Source: SIG588 sp045591985 | GTDB taxonomy: Bacteria; Bacillota; Clostridia; Oscillospirales; Acutalibacteraceae | Reading direction: 5' to 3' | DNA: 29,020 nt | Assembly: GCA_045591985.1 (NCBI GenBank) | Contig: JAZNTV010000048.1 | Location: 1 to 29,020, forward strand | In this document: positions 7,913 through 15,934 of the stretch, piece after piece | How the letters are laid out: the number at the start of each line of letters is the position of its first letter | How positions within the stretch are numbered: position 1 is the stretch's first letter | Position numbers and translations under genes: made by a program | The notes under the pieces: generated by a model | What the model saw: the letters and a program-made list of their open reading frames with translations, nothing else | Told to the model about the DNA's origin: nothing | The model's database searches: none

Positions 7913-8000
7913 CCCACTATTTTGTGCCAATTTTGTTTCAAAATAGTTACAAGATTGTTACGCTTTTTTCAAAAAAAGGGTGTATACTGTAAAGGCAGTA

Positions 8001-8330
8001 TCATCCCGTATAGTCTTCGATCAAACGTTGCAAAGCAGTTTCGGTGTATACGGGAATGCCGGCTTGCAAGGCCTCTTGCTCGGCGGCGGGCAGAGAAGAC
8101 AGGAACACGTCGTATACGGTGTGCGGTGTGTTCTCGTTTGGTGAAAATACCGCCAGTCGCCCTTCGAAACTTCCTACTACGGCGATCGGGTCGGCAACCC
8201 CGTGTAAGGCGGCGTCTTCTTCCGCTGTGGCGGGTGCGTCGGGGCGGGTGAGGGCCAAGACGATGCCGCTGGCCACGGCCAAAAGGAGGACCAGCGTGTA
8301 GAACCGTTTCCAAAGCGGATGCATTTGCAT
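8001..8330 (-). CDS. Small membrane-anchored protein with BofC C-terminal-like domain
   Basis: The 109-residue product has a short basic start, one hydrophobic helix (about residues 10-27) and a compact extracytoplasmic domain. The pattern VVGSFEGRLAVFSP...VYDVFLSSLP...GIPVYTETALQRLIEDYTG is typical of clostridial proteins matched to the BofC C-terminal domain. In Bacillus BofC modulates the SpoIVB checkpoint in the forespore, but short solo-domain proteins like this have no established role. GGGGAG upstream supports the ATG at 8330; a second ATG lies two codons in. It is transcribed divergently from the penicillin-binding protein gene and is separated from the downstream operon by about 150 bases. 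Confidence 0.75.
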   Translation of the reverse strand: MQMHPLWKRFYTLVLLLAVASGIVLALTRPDAPATAEEDAALHGVADPIAVVGSFEGRLAVFSPNENTPHTVYDVFLSSLPAAEQEALQAGIPVYTETALQRLIEDYTG

Positions 8331-8413
8331 ACAAAAACTCCCCTTTTTCTGCTCTTTTTGAAAAAAGTGTGCCCCGTGCGGCCGAAAAATATGCCCCGAG
8401 GCGGTATTATGAT

Positions 8414-8441
8414 TTGACTTTTGGGGATTTTATGGTAAAAT
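8414..8441 (+). promoter_or_regulatory. SigmaA-type promoter of the penicillin-binding protein gene
   Basis: TTGACT (8414-8419) and TAAAAT (8436-8441) are separated by 16 bases, about 35 bases before the start codon. Confidence 0.65.
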
Positions 8442-8475
8442 AAAGTGATAACGACAATGCGGAAAGGATGCGACA

Positions 8476-10803
8476 ATGCCTGTGACAACGAAGGAAGGTA
8501 AAGAAAAGAATGCCGTTGCGGCATTTTTCGGCAGCAAGCCCGTAAGGATCATCGGTAAGACGATCGGTGCGTTGCTCAAATGTATCATTACCATTCTGCT
8601 CGTCGGTGTGATCACCTTTACGGTGGTGGCGTCGGTGATGGTGGTGTACGTCCTCTCCAATTTCGACGGAACGGAAGGACTGCCGGATCTGGAAGATCTG
8701 TCGATCAACGAGACGAGTATTGTGTATACGATGGCGGAAGACGGTACTTGGCAGGAACACCAACGTCTCGAAGGCAACGACAGCATTTGGGTGGATCTTG
8801 AAGATATCCCGCTCGATATACAACACGCGGTCGTGGCGATTGAAGATAAGCGCTTTTATGAGCACGACGGCGTGGACTGGCGACGTACCATCGCTGCGAG
8901 CGCCAACTTGGTGCTTCACTTCCAGTCGGTGGAGTTCGGCGGCTCGACCATCACACAACAGCTGATCAAAGTATCGACGGGCGAAAACGACCAGACGATC
9001 GAGCGTAAGATCACCGAGATCATGCGCGCGTTGCGTATGGAACAGACGCTTGACGGCTCGAAAGCCGATGTGAAAGATCAGATCCTGGAAGCGTATTTGA
9101 ATATCCTGCCGCTTAGCCGCAACGTAGTCGGGGTGGGCGCGGCGGCCAACAGCTTTTTCGGTAAAGAGGCGCAAGATCTGACGCTTGCGGAGTGTGCCGC
9201 CATTGCGGGTATTACCCAAAACCCCAGCAAATACGACCCCTTCTCTCACCCGGAAAATCTGCGTGATCGCCAGCGTACCGTTTTGCGTGCGATGCTCAAC
9301 CAAGGGTTTATTACCGAAGATGAATACATCCAGGCGGTGAACGAGGAACTGCATTTTAAGAGTTATGCGTCTCAGAGTATGTTGCAGGACTACTATGTGG
9401 ATCTGCAGGTGGAAGAGATCGCCGAAGATCTGATGGAGACATACGGGTATTCCTACAGCCAGGCTATTTCCAAGATCTATCGCGGCGGTTTGACTATTTA
9501 CTCGTATGAAAACGTGGAACTGCAACAAAAGGCAGAGGCTATTTATGCCGACGAGAAAAACTTCCCCACCCCCATTGAATCGGACGATCAAGACCCGCAA
9601 GGCGCCATTTTTGTGATCGACTACGACGGACATGTGGTGGCGACGGTGGGCGGTCGCGGCAAGAAGGACAGCGACCGCGTGTATAACCGTTCGACCGATG
9701 CGCGTCGCCAGTGCGGTTCGTCTATCAAACCGCTTGCCAGCTATGGGCCGGCGATCGATAAGAACTTGGTGCATTTCTCGTCTTTGGTGCCGGATGCGCC
9801 CATTGTGTTGGCCAACGGTAAGAAATGGCCGCCAAACTACGGTTCTTCTTCTACAAGCGACCGCGGTACCGTTACGGTGGCGTATGCACTGAAGCGCTCG
9901 CTCAACACGGTGGCGGCACAGTTGGTGGATCGGCTGACGCCTGCCGAGAGTTACAGCTTTTTGGTGAACAAACTCGACTTTACGCTTGAAGCGCCCGATA
10001 AGGACTACAGTGCAATGGCACTGGGCGGTTTCTACAAGGGCGTTACCTGCCGCGAAATGGCCGAAGCTTATCAGATCTTCGGTAACGGCGGCTACTATCG
10101 CGACACCTCCACCTATGCCTATGTGAAACAAGGGGACGAAGTGTTGTTGGAAGCGAAATCCGTGCCGGTGCGTGTTATCGGCGAAGACAGCGCCTACGTT
10201 ATGAACCGCTTGATGCAGTTGGTGGTACGCGAAGGTACCGGTGCCAATATTTCGGGCGATTGGCGCGGCGGTTGGGAAGTCTTCGGCAAGACGGGTACGT
10301 CCGGTACCAGCCGCAGCGGCAGTGACTATAACGTGTATTTTGCGGGCGGTACGCCCCAATACGTGGCGGCGTCGTGGTTCGGTTACGACTACGATAAGGC
10401 GCTCAACAGCAAACAGACGGGTTATGCGCGTTCACTTTGGAACAAGGTGATGATCGCGTTGCGCGACGACAGTGTTTCTGCGGAAGAGAAGGGCTTCGGC
10501 AGTGTCAAAGCCGATCTCATCAACCGCGAAATGATCGTGGAAGCGACGTATTGTGAAGAAACCGGTATGTTGGTGGGCGAAAACAACACCTGTACCGCGA
10601 AAAAGACAGGTGTGTACAAAACCTCCTTTATGCCCGGCTATTGTACCGAACACGTGAAAGAGGGTACTACCACCACGCCGAACGGCAACGGGGGAGAAGG
10701 CGGCGTTTCCACCACGACGGGAACGACGCTCGATTTGAGCGAGATCTACGGCACGAACCCGACAACCGCCGCGACGACGGTTGCACCTACCCAAGCACCA
10801 TAG
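8476..10803 (+). CDS. Class A penicillin-binding protein (transglycosylase/transpeptidase)
   Basis: This bifunctional wall synthase polymerises lipid II and crosslinks the stem peptides. The 775-residue protein has a cytoplasmic basic N-terminus, a membrane helix (about 34-60), and a GT51 glycosyltransferase domain (about 85-270) with catalytic Glu123 in AIEDKRFYEH and the GGSTITQQLIK motif. The penicillin-binding domain (about 375-660) has all three motifs: S415-S-I-K418, S475-L-N477 and K605-T-G607. The C-terminus (about 730-775) is a Thr/Gly/Asn-rich tail resembling the linkers of other surface proteins here. AAGGA eight bases upstream supports the start. It is a single-gene unit, with a cyclase-family gene 39 bases downstream that may be co-transcribed. 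Confidence 0.95.
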   Translation: MPVTTKEGKEKNAVAAFFGSKPVRIIGKTIGALLKCIITILLVGVITFTVVASVMVVYVLSNFDGTEGLPDLEDLSINETSIVYTMAEDGTWQEHQRLEGNDSIWVDLEDIPLDIQHAVVAIEDKRFYEHDGVDWRRTIAASANLVLHFQSVEFGGSTITQQLIKVSTGENDQTIERKITEIMRALRMEQTLDGSKADVKDQILEAYLNILPLSRNVVGVGAAANSFFGKEAQDLTLAECAAIAGITQNPSKYDPFSHPENLRDRQRTVLRAMLNQGFITEDEYIQAVNEELHFKSYASQSMLQDYYVDLQVEEIAEDLMETYGYSYSQAISKIYRGGLTIYSYENVELQQKAEAIYADEKNFPTPIESDDQDPQGAIFVIDYDGHVVATVGGRGKKDSDRVYNRSTDARRQCGSSIKPLASYGPAIDKNLVHFSSLVPDAPIVLANGKKWPPNYGSSSTSDRGTVTVAYALKRSLNTVAAQLVDRLTPAESYSFLVNKLDFTLEAPDKDYSAMALGGFYKGVTCREMAEAYQIFGNGGYYRDTSTYAYVKQGDEVLLEAKSVPVRVIGEDSAYVMNRLMQLVVREGTGANISGDWRGGWEVFGKTGTSGTSRSGSDYNVYFAGGTPQYVAASWFGYDYDKALNSKQTGYARSLWNKVMIALRDDSVSAEEKGFGSVKADLINREMIVEATYCEETGMLVGENNTCTAKKTGVYKTSFMPGYCTEHVKEGTTTTPNGNGGEGGVSTTTGTTLDLSEIYGTNPTTAATTVAPTQAP

Positions 10804-10842
10804 AACCGAACCGCGCTCGTAAGGCCAAAGGGAGTGTGAATC

Positions 10843-11454
10843 ATGAAACTGTGGGATATTTCCCGTGAATTGACTGCGGCGGCGGTATACCCCGGTGACC
10901 CTGCGCCGCAGATCACGCGGATACAGCAGATGGCGTTCGGCGACACCTGCAATTTGTCAGCGTTGTCGCTGTGTGCGCATAACGCTACCCATTTGGATGC
11001 CCCGCTTCACTTTGTGCCGCAAGGTGACGACGTTGCGACGGTGGAGCTGTCGCATTGTTGCGGCAACTGCCGTGTGGTCTGTTTCGACGGTGTGCTTACG
11101 GGGGATACGGCGGAACGGCTGGTTTCTCGCTATCCCGCCGAGCGTCTGCTCTTTAAAGGGCGTATGACGGTGGATGTTTCGGCGGCATATGTGCTTGCGG
11201 ATGCGGGGGTGCGCCTGATCGGCGTGGAAGCGCCGTCGGTGGCGGCGGCCGACCGCAGCGAGGCGGTACACCGCCATCTGCTCGGCAGCGGTGTGCTGAT
11301 CCTGGAAGGGTTGGATCTCTCGGCGGTGTGTGAGCGGGAATATTTCCTCTTTGCCGCTCCCGTCAAGATCGCAGGATGTGACGGGGCTCCGGTGCGGGCA
11401 GTGTTGCTCGACGACGAATCGCTCGATGTGGAACCACTGTTCAGAAAACGATAA
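10843..11454 (+). CDS. Cyclase-family metal-dependent hydrolase (kynurenine formamidase-like)
   Basis: The 203-residue protein belongs to the cyclase family (PF04199), Mn/Zn-dependent amidohydrolases that include kynurenine formamidase KynB and isatin hydrolase. The metal-site motif HNATHLDAPLHF is present (His46, His50, Asp52, with His56 nearby). The start MKLWDISRELTAAAVYPGDP matches the family's first strand and substrate loop. The length is normal for the family. GGGAG upstream of the ATG supports the start. No other tryptophan-to-kynurenine gene is nearby, so formamidase activity is not implied, and the substrate is unknown. It ends 10 bases before a strong terminator. Confidence 0.88.
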   Translation: MKLWDISRELTAAAVYPGDPAPQITRIQQMAFGDTCNLSALSLCAHNATHLDAPLHFVPQGDDVATVELSHCCGNCRVVCFDGVLTGDTAERLVSRYPAERLLFKGRMTVDVSAAYVLADAGVRLIGVEAPSVAAADRSEAVHRHLLGSGVLILEGLDLSAVCEREYFLFAAPVKIAGCDGAPVRAVLLDDESLDVEPLFRKR

Positions 11455-11464
11455 AACAACGCCT

Positions 11465-11514
11465 TGCCCCGGCGGCACTCTCTGTAAAGAAGGTACCGCC
11501 GGGGCATTGTTTTT
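11465..11514 (+). terminator. Rho-independent terminator after the cyclase gene
   Basis: TGCCCCGGCGGCAC (11465-11478) and GTACCGCCGGGGCA (11493-11506) form a GC-rich stem with one weak pair, followed by TTGTTTTTG. Confidence 0.85.
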
Positions 11515-11536
11515 GTGTTGAAAAGAAGTTGCCGCA

Positions 11537-11577
11537 AAAACAAAGGACTGTCACGTCAGGTGACAGTCCTTTGTTTT
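11537..11577. terminator. Bidirectional terminator between convergent genes
   Basis: AAAACAAAGGACTGTCAC (11537-11554) and GTGACAGTCCTTTGTTTT (11560-11577) pair perfectly around a five-base loop. The A-rich and T-rich outer ends let it work on either strand. It lies just downstream of the minus-strand TM2 gene. Confidence 0.9.
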
Positions 11578-11582
11578 GGAAA

Positions 11583-11810
11583 TCAGTCCTTCGCGTAGCC
11601 GATGTTCTTCGCCTTCGCGGGATCGAACGACAGGTTGCAAATGGAAGCAACCAACGAATAGATACCGCAGGTGATGTAACCGAGGAAGAAGTAGGCCAGC
11701 GTTCTCGAGGTGTAGCCCTCCGGCTTCAACGACGAATGGTTGATGATAAGACTACCGATCCAGCCGAGGAAGAAGGTGAGCAGGAAACGCACCAGATTCT
11801 TGTTATCCAT
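11583..11810 (-). CDS. Small TM2-domain membrane protein
   Basis: The 75-residue product has two hydrophobic helices (about residues 6-24 and 36-58) joined by a short polar turn. It fits the TM2-domain pattern (PF05154) with FFLGWIGSL early and FFLGYITCGIYSLV in the second helix. The function of such small bacterial proteins is unknown. ATG 11810 is chosen because GGGGGA lies upstream, the family motif begins soon after it, and a longer frame to 11864 would run into promoter sequence. It stands alone with its own promoter and a shared bidirectional terminator. Confidence 0.8.
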   Translation of the reverse strand: MDNKNLVRFLLTFFLGWIGSLIINHSSLKPEGYTSRTLAYFFLGYITCGIYSLVASICNLSFDPAKAKNIGYAKD

Positions 11811-11875
11811 TACGAGAGTCCCCCTTTCTCCACAAAATACCCTGTCAAACATTGTTGACAACATTCGACAAGAAG

Positions 11876-11904
11876 AGTGTACACCAAATGTCGATAAATG
11901 TCAA
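11876..11904 (-). promoter_or_regulatory. SigmaA-type promoter of the TM2 gene
   Basis: On the minus strand TTGACA (11899-11904) and TACACT (11876-11881) are separated by 17 bases. A weaker overlapping candidate is TTGTCA (11856-11861) with TATTTT (11834-11839) at 16 bases. The remaining gap up to the groEL terminator shows nothing else supportable. Confidence 0.65.
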
Positions 11905-12010
11905 TGCATTATACGCAAAATGTTGTATAATTCTTTGAAATTCTCTGTATACGGGCGTGATCATGGCGGCATGGCGATCGGTAAAACGGGTCGTTGAAAG
12001 CGGTTTAACC

Positions 12011-12043
12011 AAAAAAGCCCACCCTGTGGTAAACAGGGTGGGC
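12011..12043 (-). terminator. Rho-independent terminator of groESL
   Basis: Read on the minus strand, GCCCACCCTG and CAGGGTGGGC pair around a seven-base loop, followed by TTTTTT. It begins 12 bases after the groEL stop codon. Confidence 0.92.
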
Positions 12044-12054
12044 CGGGGAGTCGC

Positions 12055-13680
12055 TTAGTACATACCGTCCATCGCAGGGGCGGCGGGAGCGGCGGGTGCC
12101 GGCTCTTTCTTATCCGCTACGAGCGATTCGGTGGTCAGCACCATCGCGGCGACCGAAGCGGCGTTCTGCAGAGCGGAACGGGTCACCTTGGTCGGATCGA
12201 CAATGCCGGCGGCAAACATATCCACAAATTCTTCGGTGGCGAAGTTGAAGCCGTAGTTGGCCTTGCCCGCGGTGAGGATCTTGTCGATGATAACGCTGCC
12301 TTCGAGACCGGCGTTCAGTGCGATCTGACGTACCGGCTCTTCCAGTGCTTTCAGCACGATACGGATGCCCGTCTTTTCGTCGCCTTCGGTAGTCTCCAGC
12401 ATGGCGTCGAGCACTTTTGTCGCGCTGAGCAGTGCCACACCACCGCCCGCGACCAGGCCTTCTTCCACCGCCGCTTTGGTCGCGGCGAGCGCATCTTCAA
12501 TGCGAAGCTTCTTTTCCTTCATCTCGACTTCCGTTGCGGCACCGACTTTGATGACCGCCACACCGCCCGCGAGTTTCGCCAAACGCTCTTGCAATTTTTC
12601 GCGGTCGAAGTCGGAGGTGGTGGTTTCGATCTGGGTGCGGATCTGTGCCACGCGAGCACGGATCTCGTCCGCATCACCGGCGCCGTCTACGATGATGGTG
12701 GCTTCTTTTTGCACCTTCACCTGACGTGCACGACCGAGCATATCCATGGTCGCATCTTTCAAGTCGAGACCGATCTCTTCCGAAATGACCTGGCCGCCCG
12801 TGAGGGTGGCGATGTCGCGGAGCATTTCTTTGCGGCGATCGCCGAAGCCGGGGGCTTTGACCGCTACGCAAGTGAAGGTGCCGCGCAACTTGTTGACGAT
12901 CAGCGTGGAGAGCGCTTCGCCTTCCACATCTTCCGCGATGATGAGCAGTTTGCGACCCGACTGCAGGATCTGCTCGAGCAACGGCAGAATATCCTGTACA
13001 TTGGAGATCTTCTTATCGGTGATGAGCAACAGCGCATCGTCCAACACAGCCTCCATCTTGTCGGTATCGGTTACCATATAGGGGGTGATGTAGCCGCGAT
13101 CAAACTGCATACCTTCCACCACTTCGGAGTAGGTATCTGCCGTTTTGGATTCTTCCACCGTGATGACACCGTCGGCCGACACCTTCTCCATCGCTTCCGC
13201 GATCAGACGGCCGATCTCGGCATCGCCGGCGGAAATGGTTGCGGCAGAGGCCACGTCGTCGGTACCGCTGACCTTCTTGGAATTGGCCTTGACTTCCGTC
13301 ACGACCGCATCCACCGCCTTTTGGATACCGCGCTTGACGCCCATCGGGTTGGCACCTGCCGCCACGTTTTTCATACCTTCGCGGATGAGCGCCTGTGCGA
13401 GCAGGGTCGCGGTGGTGGTGCCGTCGCCGGCGACGTCGTTCGTCTTGGTAGACACTTCTTTCACAAGCTGGGCACCCATGTTTTCAAACGGGTCATCCAG
13501 TTCGATCTCCTTCGCGATGGTCACACCGTCGTTGGTGATGAGAGGGGCGCCGAATTTTTTGTCCAGCACCACGTTGCGGCCGCGGGGGCCTAAGGTGATC
13601 TTCACGGTGTTGGCAAGTTGATCCACGCCCGACTGCAGTGCCTTGCGCGCTTCCTCACCGTACAAAATAACTTTTGCCAT
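12055..13680 (-). CDS. groEL: Chaperonin GroEL (Hsp60)
   Basis: GroEL forms the double-ring ATP-dependent folding chamber capped by GroES. The 541-residue length is standard. The sequence shows the ATP-site motifs TLGPRGRNVVLDK near residue 30 and VAGDGTTTATLLAQ near residue 85, and the late segment AGGVAVIKVGAATEVEMKEK. The C-terminus ends PAMDGMY rather than in a GGM repeat, so the flexible tail is short. AAGGAGG upstream fixes the start. It is the second gene of a CIRCE-controlled operon, 14 bases after groES. Confidence 0.99.
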   Translation of the reverse strand: MAKVILYGEEARKALQSGVDQLANTVKITLGPRGRNVVLDKKFGAPLITNDGVTIAKEIELDDPFENMGAQLVKEVSTKTNDVAGDGTTTATLLAQALIREGMKNVAAGANPMGVKRGIQKAVDAVVTEVKANSKKVSGTDDVASAATISAGDAEIGRLIAEAMEKVSADGVITVEESKTADTYSEVVEGMQFDRGYITPYMVTDTDKMEAVLDDALLLITDKKISNVQDILPLLEQILQSGRKLLIIAEDVEGEALSTLIVNKLRGTFTCVAVKAPGFGDRRKEMLRDIATLTGGQVISEEIGLDLKDATMDMLGRARQVKVQKEATIIVDGAGDADEIRARVAQIRTQIETTTSDFDREKLQERLAKLAGGVAVIKVGAATEVEMKEKKLRIEDALAATKAAVEEGLVAGGGVALLSATKVLDAMLETTEGDEKTGIRIVLKALEEPVRQIALNAGLEGSVIIDKILTAGKANYGFNFATEEFVDMFAAGIVDPTKVTRSALQNAASVAAMVLTTESLVADKKEPAPAAPAAPAMDGMY

Positions 13681-13694
13681 GTGTGATTACCTCC

Positions 13695-13979
13695 TTATTC
13701 TACAATAGCGAGAATGTCGCCCTGACGGACGATGGTGTACTCTTCACCGTCCACCTTTACTTCGGTGCCGGTATATTTGCTGATGAGCACTTTGTCGCCC
13801 ACGTTGACCTGCATGGTGATCTCTTTGCCGTCCACCACCCCGCCGGGACCGACAGCCGTCACAACCGCGACTTGCGGTTTCTCTTTCGCCGTGCCGGCCA
13901 AAATGATACCGCTTTTGGTGGTTTCCTCCGCTTCGGTCATCTGAATGACCACACGGTCAGCCAACGGTTTTATCGTCAT
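13695..13979 (-). CDS. groES: Co-chaperonin GroES (Hsp10)
   Basis: The 94-residue lid protein of the chaperonin starts MTIKPLADRVVIQ. It contains the mobile GroEL-binding loop with TTKSGIILAGTAKEKPQ and the roof region VGPGGVVDGK, and ends GDILAIVE, all typical. GGAGG upstream supports the ATG. It is the first gene of the heat-shock operon, directly behind the CIRCE operator. Confidence 0.98.
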   Translation of the reverse strand: MTIKPLADRVVIQMTEAEETTKSGIILAGTAKEKPQVAVVTAVGPGGVVDGKEITMQVNVGDKVLISKYTGTEVKVDGEEYTIVRQGDILAIVE

Positions 13980-14013
13980 AATGATACGCCTCCAATCATG
14001 TTGTTCGACAATT

Positions 14014-14040
14014 TTAGCACTCCTCTTCTTTGAGTGCCAA
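14014..14040. promoter_or_regulatory. CIRCE operator (HrcA binding site)
   Basis: TTAGCACTC (14014-14022), a nine-base spacer and GAGTGCCAA (14032-14040) match the CIRCE consensus with one changed base in the right arm. It lies just downstream of the groESL -10 box, where HrcA would block transcription until heat shock. Confidence 0.95.
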
Positions 14041-14045
14041 AATCT

Positions 14046-14073
14046 ATTGTACCCACATTTTGGAAAAAATCAA
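14046..14073 (-). promoter_or_regulatory. SigmaA-type promoter of groESL
   Basis: On the minus strand TTGATT (14068-14073) and TACAAT (14046-14051) are separated by 16 bases, and the CIRCE operator follows at the expected start of transcription. The stretch from 14074 to 14198 is AT-rich and shows no gene. Confidence 0.75.
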
Positions 14074-14198
14074 GAGGAAAACGCGAAGTTTTTTCGGAAT
14101 TTACAATTTTTTAAATTTCGTTCCTTGTAAAATTGCACAACTCTTTTGCAGTTTAAAGTGGCAAATTGCCGAAAGTTGCCTTTTTCTCAAAAAAGGGG

Positions 14199-14227
14199 TT
14201 GCATAATGCGTAGGCAGGTGCTATAAT
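14199..14227 (+). promoter_or_regulatory. Strong sigmaA-type promoter of the symporter-ior operon
   Basis: TTGCAT (14199-14204) and a perfect TATAAT (14222-14227) are separated by 17 bases. Transcription would start about 128 bases before the symporter start codon. Confidence 0.85.
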
Positions 14228-14233
14228 AACGGC

Positions 14234-14361
14234 ATATCAAAAAGCATCGTCAATCTGTCGCCGCGTAATGTCTTTCAACACGGGTGGAAAGCCCCTTTTT
14301 TTGTGGAAAAAGATTTTAGCGCTTTAAAGCGACAAGTTGGCGGCGACGGGAGGTATACGAT
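14234..14361 (+). promoter_or_regulatory. Structured 5' leader of the symporter-ior operon
   Basis: This leader holds GTCGCCGC (14257-14264), exactly complementary to GCGGCGAC (14340-14347), which directly abuts the ribosome site GGGAGG. Between them lie a seven-T run (14296-14302) just after GGGTGGAAAGCCCC, and a 12-base palindrome CGCTTTAAAGCG (14320-14331). The layout suggests control of translation or of early termination. No known riboswitch was recognised. Confidence 0.45.
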
Positions 14362-15918
14362 ATGGTATTGAAGATTCTGTTTCTGGTTGTGTTTTTTGCG
14401 ATGATGGTCGCCATCGGCTTCTATTACCGCAAGAGTACCGCCGATGTAAAGGGCTTTGTGCTGGGCGGTCGCAACGTCGGCCCGTGGCTTACGGCCTTCG
14501 CCTACGGCACGTCGTATTTTTCGGCGGTCATTTTTGTAGGGTATGCGGGTCAGTTCGGCTGGCGATTCGGTGTGGCATCTACCTGGATCGGTATCGGTAA
14601 CGCGCTGATCGGTTCTCTTCTTGCATGGGAGATACTGGGGCGGCGCACCCGTATCCTGTCGCAACATCTGGGCAGTTCCACCATGCCGGAATTTTTCGGC
14701 AAACGTTTTGACAGTACGGGACTTAAAGTGGCGGCGTCGGTCATCACCTTCCTGTTTATGATCCCGTACACCGCCTCGTTGTATAACGGTCTGTCCCGTC
14801 TGTTCCAAATGGCGTTTAACATTGACTACGTCTGGTGTGTGATCGGTATGGCGGTGTTGACGGGCATTTACGTGATCGTGGGCGGCTACATGGCGACGGC
14901 GATGGCGGATTTTATTCAAGGTATCATTATGCTCGGCGGTATCGTGGCGGTGATCGTGGCGGTGCTCAGCCAAAACGGCGGTTTTTCCGAAGCGATGGTT
15001 TCTCTCTCGCAGGTAACGACGGAGGAAACCGCCATGCAAGGGGCGTTTACCTCCTTCTTCGGCCCGAAACCGCTTGAACTGGTCGGCGTGGTATTGCTCA
15101 CTTCGCTCGGCACGTGGGGCCTGCCGCAGATGGTACAGAAGTTCTATGCGATCAAAAACGAAGGATCTATCCGTAAAGGCACCATGATCTCCACCGTTTT
15201 CGCGTTGGTGGTCGCGGGCGGCTGCTACTTCCTCGGCGGTTTCGGTCGTTTGTATGAGCCGCAGTTGAATGCCGCAGGCGGTGTGGTGTATGACAGCCTG
15301 ATTCCGAAGATGCTCGAAGGTTTGCCGGATGCCATTATCGGTATCGTCATTGTGTTGGTGCTGGCGGCCTCGATGTCCACGTTGTCGTCGCTGGTGCTGG
15401 CGTCCTCTTCCACCATCACGCTGGACTTTTTACAACCCATCTCCAAGAAGGCGTGGAAAGAGAAGACCTCGGTGCGCACCATGCGTATCTTTATCGTGTT
15501 CTTTATTGTTGTTTCGGCGGTACTCGCTATTGTGCAGGCGAACTCGCCCGTCACCTTCATTGCCCAGCTGATGGGCATCTCGTGGGGCGCCATGGCCGGC
15601 GCGTTCCTGGCACCGTTCCTGTTCGGACTTTACTGGAAAAAGACCACGAAAGCGTCGGTGTGGGTGTCCTTCACGGTGGGTGTCGGCGTGATGCTTGTGA
15701 ATATGGTTTGTACCTTCCTTAACGTGCCGTTTATCAATGCGTATTTCTCGTCCCCCATCAACGCGGGTGTGTTGTCGATGGTGATGGGATTGGTGTTAGT
15801 GCCGATCGTAAGTTTGTTTACACGAAAAATGGATAAAACGCTTGTCGAACAGATGTATATGTGCTATAATAAGAGAGTAAACGTTCCGGCTAAGGATGCG
15901 TTGGAAGATGAAGCGTAA
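14362..15918 (+). CDS. Sodium/solute symporter (SSS family)
   Basis: The 518-residue membrane protein belongs to the solute:sodium symporter family (PF00474, relatives of PutP and PanF), with about 13 predicted helices. Family features are the early VKGFVLGGRNVGPWLTAFAY segment after helix 1 and the later ILAASMST-type segment, here VLVLAASMSTLSSLVLASSS. It uses the sodium gradient to import a small organic solute. GGGAGG eight bases upstream supports the ATG. It is the first gene of an operon with 2-oxoacid oxidoreductase and arylacetate-CoA ligase genes, 16 bases before iorA. An aromatic acid or 2-oxoacid is therefore a reasonable guess for its substrate, but the sequence alone does not show this. 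Confidence 0.92.
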   Translation: MVLKILFLVVFFAMMVAIGFYYRKSTADVKGFVLGGRNVGPWLTAFAYGTSYFSAVIFVGYAGQFGWRFGVASTWIGIGNALIGSLLAWEILGRRTRILSQHLGSSTMPEFFGKRFDSTGLKVAASVITFLFMIPYTASLYNGLSRLFQMAFNIDYVWCVIGMAVLTGIYVIVGGYMATAMADFIQGIIMLGGIVAVIVAVLSQNGGFSEAMVSLSQVTTEETAMQGAFTSFFGPKPLELVGVVLLTSLGTWGLPQMVQKFYAIKNEGSIRKGTMISTVFALVVAGGCYFLGGFGRLYEPQLNAAGGVVYDSLIPKMLEGLPDAIIGIVIVLVLAASMSTLSSLVLASSSTITLDFLQPISKKAWKEKTSVRTMRIFIVFFIVVSAVLAIVQANSPVTFIAQLMGISWGAMAGAFLAPFLFGLYWKKTTKASVWVSFTVGVGVMLVNMVCTFLNVPFINAYFSSPINAGVLSMVMGLVLVPIVSLFTRKMDKTLVEQMYMCYNKRVNVPAKDALEDEA

Positions 15919-15934
15919 AAAGGAGAAGTTTTAA

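Noticed and set aside
8407..10359. 650-codon minus-strand frame
   Set aside because: It lies opposite the penicillin-binding protein gene, has no family features, and reflects codon bias of the real plus-strand gene.
11963..12058. Short plus-strand frame before groEL
   Set aside because: It runs through the groEL terminator, lacks a ribosome site and matches nothing.
14228..14361. T-box or other known riboswitch in the symporter leader
   Set aside because: The T-box antiterminator sequence (AGGGTGGNACCGCG-like) is absent and no known aptamer core was recognised; only the structural hint is reported.
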